From Platycnemis pennipes (lineage: Eukaryota > Arthropoda > Insecta > Odonata > Platycnemididae), in the NCBI GenBank assembly GCA_933228895.1, contig OW121848.1, positions 158,116,688 to 158,180,687 on the forward strand: a DNA stretch of 64,000 nucleotides, read 5' to 3'. Positions 34,488-45,880 of the stretch are shown here, one piece after another. Every line of letters begins with the position of its first letter. The first letter of the stretch is position 1. The notes below the pieces were generated by a model, which saw nothing but the letters and a program-made list of their open reading frames with translations, searched no databases and was not told where the DNA came from. The position numbers and the translations under genes were made by a program.

Positions 34488-34576
34488 AATAGTAGGCGCC
34501 CGATAGAAGAATCGGGTGGAAAGCTGCGTCAAACCAATCCTAGGATTGTTGACCAATGATGATGAATAGTAGGCGC
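34488..34576 (+). mobile_element. Extremely short LINE family C insertion with 12-bp target duplication
   Basis: Identical copies of aatagtaggcgc (34488-34499 and 34565-34576) flank a 65-bp insert. The insert matches the 3' end of the family C LINE at 21116 (gcgtcaaaccaatcctagga-like, gttgaccaatgatgatg) and ends in its GATGATG tail. This is a 5'-truncated target-primed insertion. Confidence 0.8.
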
Positions 34577-35509
34577 AGAAAGTAAATGAGATCCGGTATA
34601 TAAATACCTTAAGTCGTTTCCTCAAAGTTAGTAGGAAGATTAAGATCTGTTGGAAATAAAATAGGGGAATACCAGTTTCATTTGTAAATGGCAAATGACA
34701 ACTGTCGATCAGGATACTTCGTACAGAAATGATGAAATGGATAGTGTTTAAATGAAAATTGTTTTTGAATTAAGGAAAAATCATTTTTGTCATTGATTTT
34801 ATATTCTTAAAAAATCACAAGTAAGCATAAGCATGTAGTAGTTAGAAAAAACCTTTGTATTTGGATTATAAGATTATTTCAAATTCAGTTCGATGCCAAA
34901 TCACAAATCCTTATTCGAAGCAGCTTTCTTTATTGTCATACTTGCTTACAAATTTCAACCAGCCATTAAATTTCAATAAACATTCCTACCTTAAATATTT
35001 TAGTACTTAATAGTGCCAAAATATCTTACCTGTGGTTAAGCCAAATTCAAAATACCTTACCCGTATCTTGCCAAAGAACCTTAAACATTTTAGTGCCTTC
35101 GGTGAAGGATTCTTGCTATCGAGAGCAATTTCGTAGATATCCGAGCAATGTTTGACCGATTTTGGTTTACCTCCGCTTGTGCCGGATATTTTTAGACCAA
35201 ATCTTGGCCAGTACTGTACCAACTTCCGTCTAGTATAGAGGCTCCTCTGTCTTCTCTTGTCGCCTATGTGCAAAAATGTATTTCCAACTTTGAGGTCATA
35301 AGCGATATTTACTGTTGAGGGTAAAAGACACTCTATACTTGAGTGACAGATACAGTGCACGACAGTTTTATGCATCAGAGGAAAGCTGAAATGCGCTCTT
35401 TATGTAATCGTGGACATGTTTATATTTTCCAATTGAATGGCCTTTGTAGCACTGCAGAATGTTATGAAAATCTCTGCTAGATGAAAGATTAGGAAAACAT
35501 GTCGCGGAA

Positions 35510-35645
35510 GTATGGTCAGTAAAGCACTGATTTGACGGTCAAAACGTATCGGGATCGAATCTTACCTCGGGCGAGGGCAGTGCGTTTACCTTAAGCGTAG
35601 GATTTAGGATCAAATACGTAGAGTCGGGCTGCGAGGCCTACACTA
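35510..35645 (+). mobile_element. Probable tRNA-derived SINE remnant
   Basis: A-box-like gtaaagcactgatttgacgg (about 35519) and B-box-like gggatcgaatctta (about 35551) are spaced as in tRNA-derived promoters. A complete cloverleaf is not readable and no tail was identified. Confidence 0.4.
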
Positions 35646-38600
35646 CACCTGAAATCTGAATTCTTCCCGTAGAGTACTCCTTTCTGGGCATGCGCGAGTC
35701 GGTAGGCATGCGGTATTGGGGTTGAGGCAGGTGACCAAGGTTGGGAGAGGCAGGGTAAAAGCTGGGGTCACGTATGACTGAGACAGCCACTCGCAGACTC
35801 AATTTAGATAAAAGAGAGATCTTTTTGCAAAGAAATGCTGTGAAATTGGGCGTCTACGTCGTTTTATTGGTGCTAATATCCCGTCCCCTATGCTGAGTTC
35901 TTGTTCATTTGGCTCGATAACCACAAAACCAAGAATTCGAACGATGAAAGCATGGAAGAAATAGTTTCACTTCTCAGGAAACTATCCGACGAGCAGGTCA
36001 TTATGGTGGATTATAAGTTCGGACCCACCAATGAAAAGCTATTAATTCTAGCAAATTTCAGTTTATGGAATTAATTATGTATTAGCCCCAGCAATCTGAG
36101 ATAAAAAAGGTGATTTTAGTTGAAATACCTCGAAATTAACTTAATAGGCAGCAGGTGTGAGGCACAAGCATATAATTTTCTTTCTATGAATTTACAATTT
36201 CGTTTATTTTAAATATTTTCTAGTAAAAATAAGTTATACGATACATAAGTAGTCATCTTGTCAACCGTGTGGGTTGTGCGATGGGATAGTGAACGGATTC
36301 GAATCCAGGAGTTGCCTCTGATGCCTTTTAGCTGGATATTCCCAGATGCCTCTGGAAATGTCCAGCTACAACCGAACTGTTTGATTTTCTTGGTAACAGC
36401 GTTATGTGCAAAACTTCAGCACCAGCACAGAGAAATGTTCACTTTTTGAATTTCACACGTCGTTGGGATAATTGATTGGCGAGGTATCTTGCTAGATCTA
36501 TCTTCATGTTCAAAGCCATGATTTTTGAATAATTGGTTTCCTTGAAAAGGTGGAAAGGAGTTAGAAAACTTCCATATTTTCTTGGACGATACTCCTGGTG
36601 TTGAAATTGAAGATAAGTCGTTGACCCAAAAGTATTTTCAGAATGTGATTACAGATGCATCCCTGATTCCTAGGAATGGTATTCACCGATGAGTCTTTTT
36701 AGTTATCTGTGGCTCCTGTCTTGAGGTGCCAGACCTTAGCGATGGACCAGACTGCCATACTCCCTTCCTCCTCTTCCCCGGTAACTTCATCCACTCGATT
36801 CCGAAGTACGATAAGCAATAATATAGGATCGGGGCGTGACACCTGACAGCTTCCACGAATACTCGAACTGCATACTGCCATTACAGAGGCCGAAAGACCA
36901 TCTCACAATTTCTGCAAAATCAGCCCAGAGTGTATCCACTCAAATATCCGTGTAATGCGGGTTAGGAATGAACTCGGCCATCGGCCTCCGCCCGAGAAAA
37001 CACGAGCATCAACCGCAAGTGCCAGCTTGCATTAAGCTGTAGTCTCGAATTTCCCCCTTGCTCGCTCTTGACGCTAGACTTTGAAGAGGGCATGAAAGAG
37101 CCTCCACCCCCGGAGACCGCTCAAGAGTGGCGTCGTCAAAAGTTAACGAAGCTCTTTCGCGCTTCGCAGGAGGGCGTGCGAGGGAGGAGTGAGTGTCTGT
37201 GTGCGAGAGAGCGTGGGAATGAGGAGGAATTTCTCGTTTTCCGGGGGGAGGGGTGGTTGGGTGGCGTCCGGCCCAGTTCGCGGGGTTGCGTGGGAGCCCA
37301 CCGAGGGTGGGAGTGGGGGGAAGGGAACAGCGCCGCTTGAATAAAAAGAGGACAACTCTCTCTCTCTTCGTCGCCGGCCGGAGAGGTGATGAATGGCAAT
37401 GCTTTCGAGACTCCTTTCATGCGGAGAGGGAGCTCCGAGGGAGCACACAAGGTTCCTCGCTGGTAGTGGACGAGTGTTCGTTCCTTCACTCTCCCTCCGG
37501 GGTCGTTTTGGGGAGTGCGTCTTGGGGAGGGGAGAGGGGGGGGGGGACTTCCAGGAGGGTGCGCGAGTGGAGGAGATGGCGGGGCAGATTCATGGCGCCC
37601 TGCTCGTGCTTCCCTCTGCTGGCACTACACTTAATAAACAGTCGCTCGGGCTGCGAGTGAGGCTCGACGTTTACTACAAAGGGAACGAAATAGAGGTTTA
37701 CCGAAAGAACACCTTGTCCAAATTATTGACGCAGTCTGAAAAATAAGTGGGGCAACATTTCATTGGTGGGAACTGCTATAGAATTAATGGGTGAGACCTC
37801 AGCAAATGAAAACAAAAACTTTGTCATGGTGGAGCTGTAATAAAAAAACAGGAACAAATTTCATGTTCCGCTTATTTACACAAGTCTTTAAATTTTTTTA
37901 TTTTCTTTTCGGCTTACTTCAAAATTTAATTGGCTCTCCCAAACCATGTAATCTCGTCTTTAAATAAAAATTACCAAGAACAACTTTTTTCAAGAAGTCG
38001 GAGAGTTTACTCGCATTACTTACACCTTGCACTTGTAGAAAAGTTCCGCTACCACCATGGGATAAAATTAGTCTCAGTCACTTCTCCAGAAAATCTATAA
38101 AGTTTTCGGTTTTTTAAACACATGATGCTGTGAAATATATCTGGGATGATAGTATGATTTTTTGCGGACTGGTATTCTATCGTGGAAGAGTCAGAGCATT
38201 GCGAAATGAGCAGGGAATTTATAAAGGAACCGCGAAGATGTCTACTAAACTGTAGTGATCGTGGTGGCGTGTATTACTGCCTAAGGCATACAGTCGTATA
38301 AGAGACTGCCATCCGAAAACAATTCCCCTAGAAAGCAGCTGCCCCCATCGTTTCATAATTCTTGCTAAAGCTCGAGAGGTTTTTACAATCGGGACCAGCA
38401 TTTTGAGGCGAGAGTGGTGTCATAAAGAGCCTGTATGTGTGCAAAAACGTTGAATACCTGAGCAAGTGAGCTCCCCCAGTTCCTTAGATTACCGTAGCAG
38501 CGATGAAATTGGTGAACAGAAGGTCCTCGCCCAGAAGTTGCAATAGGAGTGGCCAAGTAGTATTGAATTTATTTCTTCCGGATCCTTGCACAGTATAATT

Positions 38601-41600
38601 ATGCTTTTAAGTTAGATAATCCCCAACACCTATTTTCTGCTAAATTTTAAAGTCCATGCTGCCGTTACTAAACAATTGGACCACATTTAACAATCTTATA
38701 TTTTATTTTTTTATGAGAATTCAATATTTTAATTTGCTACTTATATTTTTGTGGAACATTAAGATTTATATTTTGATCTCAAACCTATCTGATCAAGTAA
38801 ACTGATGTTTTAATTGATCAACCGTTGGATATTATTCTAAGGATTCCTGTGGGGTCACGAAATAGAGAGGGGGTGACAGGAAAGGACTTTTGAGGACTGG
38901 TTGGCGTGGAGGTGTCGCCGCTAATTTGGCCAAGTCAAGTGAGGAGGCCTCGCCTTCGGAGTCCACTCTGCGGGTGGCCTTCTATGCTGCTCGTCTGGTG
39001 TTTGTTGCACGTTTGATGGCATTCTTAGTAATTGCAGTTTACTTGTTTTCTTAATTTAATCATTGATGTTTTATCTCTCTTCACAAATTCTTATTAATGC
39101 TAATATAAATCACCTGAAATCCAAGTATAATCAATCTTTTACCATCAACAGCTACTTAAAATAAGACTAGCCTTTTATTCTCTGTTATATTCTTGATGTT
39201 TGGGCTTTTTTATTCAACTCCTTTCTAGATATGTAGATAGGTTCCCTAATGTTTTTTATTTGCACATACATCCAGGGAAGACAAATATTATGTGAGGCAG
39301 TAACCGCCATAAATTATAGGTGCGTAATAGGTCGGTAGGTAGGTATTGGAATTCCAGAGAGAATAGAGGAAGCTAAACCCGCACCCGAATAATTTGGCTG
39401 CTGTCGACGAAAGACACCTTTGAGTAGTCTGCGTAACCATGCGACTGACTGAGATTGAATTCCAGAATTAACAGGACCACTGTGCGAATGTACGGCTATT
39501 ATTAAAGCCTCGATTCATACAATGCCTAGCAGTAGTCATTGCACGCACAATTTTGATCCGAAGCTTGATGGCGGTGCGTTGAGCATCAGATCCGTAGAAT
39601 GAAGCTAGGACCTCCGTCCTACCATCAGAGTTGGGTGGAGACGGGAGAATTCGTCAAGTATCCAGCAAACCGTCTCGAAGTTGCATGGTAGTGCTGGGGG
39701 CTCTGGGGAATGGGGGTGTAAATGAGAAGTCGATTGCGTGAGTGTGTGCGTTGAAGAATGCTTGTGAATGAGAGGGAAAGAAAAAGGTGCCTTGGGCATG
39801 TTTGTTGCTGGTTGAGTTTGTGAATTACTAATGTGACTTCCCTTTTTTTCCAAATAAAATCTGTTACATCAGACAGCATTTTACTGATCTTGCCTGTCAT
39901 CTGCCTCCCTCAACGCAGAGAACTACTGACATATAAACGTTTCCTTCCGCGCGATACTCTTACACTACAGCGACTACTTGTTTCATTAAACTCGTCATAA
40001 AAAAGTACATTCAAAGTCCAATGTTTGCAGAGGTATTTTTTTGTATTAGTTTGTATTAGGTTATATCGCATGGAACTCTTCATTTTTTCGATCTATTTCA
40101 ATCGCAGGAGTTAAAATCTTTTTTCGCAATCTATGAATGCTGCTTTAGTTGCTTCAACTTTAGTTGCTTTAGTTACTCATGGATCCAAGTGCGTACTAAG
40201 ATACAGAAAGAAGCCTAACGAGCGTGATGCTCTGAGCAACAACATGTTTTGTAAACCGCGTGTCCACTAGAGGATGAAGCTACACTTCAGCTATGGAGAG
40301 TGCCAGGGACTTAATTTTGGGAAATTCATATTTAAACCATTTCAATTTGAGAACCTGGCTTTTTTGTTTCCTTGAGGATCGGGAGGAACTTTTTTAAGGC
40401 GACTGCGGTGATGACGATTTCATACTTCATTCTCTATTATTGGAGCAGCTACCTACTCCAATTTTTGATGATTCGCACTTAAGATTTTTTTGTCATTCGC
40501 TTGATTGTTATGGCTCATACAACCCGTTACGTCTTCCTTTATATCGGAGGCAGATTATCAGACCACGCATTTTCCCTACAGCACCCACCAGATAAGTATT
40601 AAGCAAGGACGCCCAGAAATTGAAGCTTTTGCAGTTAAACATTTTTATTAAATTTTAACCCTCTTGAGTCTAGAGTTTCGTGCATCCTATGAGTTTATGA
40701 TTACTACTGTGTGATTTTGCTGATTTTCTTGTAGGTTTTTACCTATTTATGAATTGGTGTTTAAAAGAAATGCCCTGATAATACAGATTTTCACTCAAGT
40801 ATTGAAAAAAAGTTAAAGGTATCTATCCACCTATTGATTTATTATTACTCAAAATCACCATTCATTGCATAATAATATTCATTTTCACTGGATTTACCTA
40901 TTATTACTGTTATTAAGTACAAATAAAGTAGTGCTTAAAATGTACGCGCAGCACGTTTAAAACAATATGACATGCAGACGGATGTTTTCCTTTCAGATAT
41001 AAGATAAAGCATATTAATTAAATAGAACTTTTATCGAAAAACACAGGAATAATTTCACTCAAAAGAGGATGACCTTACATAACTCATTCCATTTGATTTT
41101 TGAGTGAAATATCGGTTTCTCGTGGGTTCGTATCTTGATCATGCGTGTTGCCATTACTCTTAAAACAGCTTCAGATGCCTCGAATATTTTTTATCATATA
41201 GGTATTTAGATATTATATTCTGTTCTGCGAAAAATGAGGTCTTTTCAAATATTTTAAAAGAGATTGTCACCGGCTATGTTTGTATCTAGATTTGATTGTA
41301 TTATCGTGTCATTGTTGCATGATCCAAATGAAATGAATAATGAACGTAATAAACAGAATAGCACAGATTCTTTATTGCCATGAAATTTACAGTCCATCTG
41401 TCATGAAGGGAAATAATATTATAAAATGTTTAGATATTACATAAATTATAGCAAACACAAAGGGGTTCTCACTTTTAGAACAAGCTTAATATTTCTCACA
41501 TGTTTCTTTATCCAAATTGAAGCGTAGAGATTAGAGGCTACTTCTATACACCTTTACCTAGGTCTACATCTCATACCTTTGAATCTTGCAATACGTTGGG

Positions 41601-42400
41601 TATTATGTGGTGAAAATTCATATTTGATTGCAGAGGGTGGGGAAAAACAATATTAGCCTTACACCACCCGCGGAGTGCAATCTTAATGTTATCTCGCAAC
41701 TTAATTCCGTGCTCATTTTCTATTCTTTATTTACATTATGGCATCAGATATGTGCTGTTATGTTCACTTTATTTATATTGCTACGAAAATCTTGCGATTA
41801 GCCTAAATACATGGGTAATATCATGATTTTATATTTTTTTTGCCATATCGACCTCCATTAACAATGGGGTGGTTCTCTCGAGGCAAGGTCGTAAATATAA
41901 TTGTTACTAAATTATTACATAACTGAACGACTCCATGATTTATAAACTTTATTCCCCTGCGTACTGTAGACACAATCTTCTTTAAATATTTAAATATAAC
42001 TTTGTATTGTATATTATATTGTATTTACAATTTTATTGAAAGATGTCTATTGTAACTCTGTTATAGCTTTGTATACTGTGGTGATACATTATGATGTTCA
42101 GTTGTTTTCAAACAAAAGCATGTGATTATTTGTGAAGTCATGTAATTTAGGTAGCAGGTCACTTGGACATCAGTGCAACTAATAGAATTAACAGAATGGT
42201 GCTTGATGGTGTTTATCTTGCCACATAATCATGGGTAATCAAGAAAATGATACCAGAATTGCGGTGTGATGTAAATTTTGTGATTTTAATGTGATTCAAA
42301 GGTAATTGAAGTCTTAAATTTTTTTTATATACCATTTTTTATAAAAAAATTATATATTGAGTTTCGTGAAGTGTGTTGGAGTTGACCATTAGTGCACATG
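35646..42400. other. dysc intron 2, long non-coding stretch
   Basis: Mostly AT-rich. A B-box-like ggattcgaatccagg near 36295 and a gttcgagtattc-like match on the minus strand near 36855 hint at further SINE relics. 37.05-37.7 kb is GC-rich with G-runs and overlapping ORFs up to 135 codons on both strands, none recognisable; it could be an alternative exon or promoter region, but I see no support. Nothing else recognised. Confidence 0.5.
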
Positions 42401-42411
42401 TATTTATAGCT

Positions 42412-42443
42412 CTGAAGATGGAATAAGTTAAATTCCGAAAGGC
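42412..42443 (+). ncRNA. Hammerhead-like hairpin in dysc intron 2
   Basis: CTGAAGA (42412-42418), one extra T, a five-base-pair stem II (GGAAT/ATTCC) with a 7-nt loop, then GAAA (42437-42440) and GGC. The core and stem II fit a hammerhead; the base after GAAA is G and no GTH closes stem III, so it is probably inactive. Confidence 0.35.
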
Positions 42444-42880
42444 GAAAAATTGCTGTTTTATTATATTAATTGCTGTTTTATTATATTTACCACCTTACCT
42501 CTAGAGAACCATCCCATAATGATTATATTTGCAGTGGCATTGCCCGAAGGCAAATTTCAAGTTGCCTTGCCGACGAGAGGGTAAGAGCTTGGCTGAAAGT
42601 TGTTGGCACGTGCGTTTTGAACCCATTTTTTGTCCGGAGGGAGGGATCTTATTTCGATAAATTGCAGCCTATAAGGAGGTTTGATTAAAAGAAAAGGCAT
42701 TCTCCTTTGTGACTTCACTCTATCCACTTGTACGAACTTCAATTCTTATCGCTTTTCCATGTTCAATGGGTCGTTTCGAAGCGCCAATAACTTCCGACCG
42801 AACTATATCGTGCTCCTGTGATTGTCACGGCCGTGGCTGTTGTCCCTGGCCAACTCCTCTTTCCTCCTCCTCCCCGCCAG

Positions 42881-43105
42881 ATGCTCAAGTCCTGCCGCAC
42901 GCTGAGCATGACGGTGGAGAGCTCTCCGCAGGCGCCCGTGGTGCCGGAGCCGCTCCCGCTGCGGCAGCACGCCATCCCGAGGATCCCGCCGCCGGGCGCC
43001 TGCCGCTACTCGTGGGTGGATCGCGTGGGCAGGCCCGTGTCGCCGCCCCCGCCTTCCGGTGCCGCTCCCCGCTCCCCACCCAACAGGGAAGGAAGCATCC
43101 GCAAG
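42881..43105 (+). CDS. dysc: dysc exon: end of PDZ1 and PDZ1-PDZ2 linker
   Basis: The acceptor is tcctccccgccag, ending 42880, and the donor is gtacgg at 43106. The exon is 225 bp, phase 0 at both ends, residues 242-316. MLKSCRTLSMTVES completes helix alpha-B and the last strand of PDZ1. The linker is Pro-rich and contains CRYSWVDRVGRPVSPPPPSG, the counterpart of the whirlin block YTWVDPQGRSISPP, which is a good family marker outside the PDZ fold. The exon is GC-rich compared with its introns, like the other coding exons. Confidence 0.95.
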
Positions 43106-45005
43106 GTACGGCCGCGCCCGGCGCCCTTCCATTTTGCTGCGCCGATCTCATGAGCGAGAGAAAAAGCGAAAAGGAAGTTTGCTTGTGATGAATTTCCAGG
43201 GCCTAAGCTTATGAATGTTTTTTGAAAGTGACGGAGGCTCCGTGGGCGACGGAGAAAGCAAAGAAAGGAATTGGAGGTGCCAGTGATGCCTGATGGTGTG
43301 AATGTGCAGAGATAGGTATTCGTGGAATAGAGATTCTTCCAGTTGAGTTTTTCCTATTAAATATCTCCTTTTTCAGCATTGGATAATGCCCAACCCTCTT
43401 TATAAATAGACTCTCTTTTACTCCTTCGGTGTACAATGCTATTCCTCCTTCATTTCAAGTTTTCCTGTAATTTATTTGTAGTATTTAGTATCCACTGAGC
43501 CTAGTTTTAAGTCTTCCTTATTTTTCAATCTCAATTTGTGAGATGACGAAGGTAATTTAAAGTCCTAGTTGGCATTCAATTCCAATTTGTGTTTATCGAG
43601 TGTTCCTATAGAATGGGAAGTCATCTCGTAGTTTCTTTAGGGCTTTCTTGCCCCGATACGTAGTCCATAGTGGTCCTGTCCAATTATTTGCATTGGCGCA
43701 CGTTATAACTTGCCTTATTATTGCTATCTCTTTATCACCGCGAGGAGAATAGCTAGTTAAGGATATAAATTGCTTTGACTCAACACCGTATTCCTTTACC
43801 AATGTATTGCTTAGAGTACATCCCCTCAGAATATAGCGACCGTCCAATTACTGCCATCTTATCAGCATTCTGGCCCTACCTCTCTTCCGAAAGACGGAGG
43901 GAAGATATAAGTGAGTACCAGCTTGTATTCGCACTACTTATTTCTTTAATCCCTTATTATCTTGTCTTGTATTTTCCTCCGTGGATTGTTTGTCATGTTC
44001 CACTATCTAACTGAATTCTAATCTAACTAACTTACAAGGTGCTTAATCTTTGTCATTCAGCATATTCCTGACGTCTTCTCTTCCATTTGCTTTTGAGCCA
44101 AAACATGGCTTGATAAAATTGCTTTAATCTATAGTTTAGATTCCTGCCTATCATGTAATTATACTCTTTAAGTCCTCTTTCTAAGTAAGATAACCTTATA
44201 GTCATTTTTATATTCATCTATTGATTGACATGGCTTTTTAGAGCATACAAGATATGTTTCAGTGTCTCCTTTTACCACACATACGAGTCTTTTTGCTTCG
44301 TGCACTTCTAATTATTAATGCAGTTACTTCAGTGCTTTGAGAAATGAACAGTAGTTACGTCAAATAACCTTCACGACGAATCTGAATAATAAACAGCTAA
44401 AAAACTGTAAAAAAAATTTCCTCCATGGAAGCCTTGGCAGTTTATCTTTTCAAACTCTTTTAAGTAAATGACAAGATAAATAAAAAATCCACTAACGAAA
44501 TCGTAAATATAATTAAATCCAGTGTTAAACTCTAAAATTCGTCGAAGTTTATGCCTAGCCTAAAGGAAATGTTTTGGCTCCTTCTCAGTGATTCATTAGC
44601 CGAATACGCATGCTCTCTTCCAACTGTAGAGTTTTCGGAGATACGGAGATTACAGTAGCGTTTTCGGTGATTCGGAGATTTCTGACACGAGATCTCGTTC
44701 TAATGCACATCCTATTTATTTCTTGATTCTATACATTAATTTGGGGTTTAAACTACATTAATCTATGGTGTCAAAGGTATCATCAATTAATCTTCGTACT
44801 AAAACTTGATACCTTGCTTAAAAAAACTCTGAAATGGTTATGTAGCAAATCTTAGGGGCAAATTTTCCATATTTTTTGCGGAGAAATGAGGTAGTTTTAC
44901 GTTAAAGTAACTCATTTCTCCGCATCAAGTCAAACGTGATGTCTTCTCTTTTCTTCCAATATTTGGGTAATCGTAAGTTTCAGTAATAATTCCGTAATAA
45001 TTATA
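43106..45005. other. dysc intron 3, proximal part
   Basis: No gene recognised. The hairpin at 44877-44924 is listed separately. Confidence 0.55.
44877..44924. repeat. Perfect 14-bp inverted repeat
   Basis: tgcggagaaatgag (44877-44890) and its exact complement (44911-44924) are separated by 20 bp. The hairpin stands alone; neither terminator-type context nor transposon ends were seen. Confidence 0.9.
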
Positions 45006-45880
45006 CCTAAATCTACATCTACCTCTACAAAGTATCCTGAGAGCCTCCACGAGGGTGTGTGGCAGGGGGTATATATCATCAAACATGCACTATTGACATA
45101 CAACTAGGCAGCTACATGGAAACATACTGCATACTAGGGTCATTTGCAGCTACGTGGTTAGTATCTACATTGTAATTAAGGGTTTGGTGGTTAATACATG
45201 CATCATGCCCTACAGACTACTCTAACAATATTTCACCTACCTATCCCTTTGCTATGCTGCTTATTGTGCTCTCTTATGGTACGCCGGAAAAATGACGTTT
45301 TAAATCTATCGGTACGACAATCTCTCTCTAATCTTGTTCATCTGACCAAACCTGTTATAATACGTAGGGGTTCTTAGTATATATCTAACGTCATCTGTGA
45401 ATCAGCTTTGAATTTACTTAAAAGATACAACCTAAATTTTAACCTGCGTTCTGAAAATAATTCACATCCTAGTTCTCCTATTAAATTTGTAATGCTAATG
45501 CAATTATCATAACGGCCTTTAACAAATCCAAGTGATCTCCTTTGGGTACGCTCTAATTCCTCTAACATATCTTCCTCGTACGGATCCCTTATACTAGCGG
45601 CTTATCCTAAATGAGGCCTGACATTAAAATAGTAAAGTAGAATAGTAAAAGTAAAATAGCTTATTTTTCGTAATCTCTCATCGGATTCACCTAGAACCCT
45701 TTTTACGAATCCTAATCTACGGTTTCCTACACTAATTATTTCCCCGATTTGTTTCTCCCATGGCATAGCTTCAGTAATGCTAACCCCTAAGTATTTGACA
45801 GATTTTACGTTAGATATTTTCTTTTCTTTGATTCAATAATTATTCCGGGGAAAGTTATTCTTTTTCCAAATTTCATAATC
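45006..45880 (-). mobile_element. LINE family B, 3' portion with RT C-terminus
   Basis: On the minus strand from about 45870: SVKYLGVSITEAMPWEKQI (thumb region), GNRRLGFVKRVLG, then MLEELERTQRRSLGFVKGRYD and LGCELFSERRLKFRLYLL (45568-45374), the typical C-terminus of a CR1/L2-type RT. The 3' UTR follows, with the block gtgtgtggcagggggt (plus-strand form, about 45055), and the element ends in GTAGAT-type hexamers at about 45010. Stops separate the blocks; a dead, 5'-truncated copy inside dysc intron 3. Confidence 0.82.

Noticed and set aside
37068..37746. Overlapping ORFs in a GC-rich intronic patch
   Set aside because: ORFs are open on both strands as expected from composition. No PDZ or other homology and no consensus splice pair in the dysc phase.
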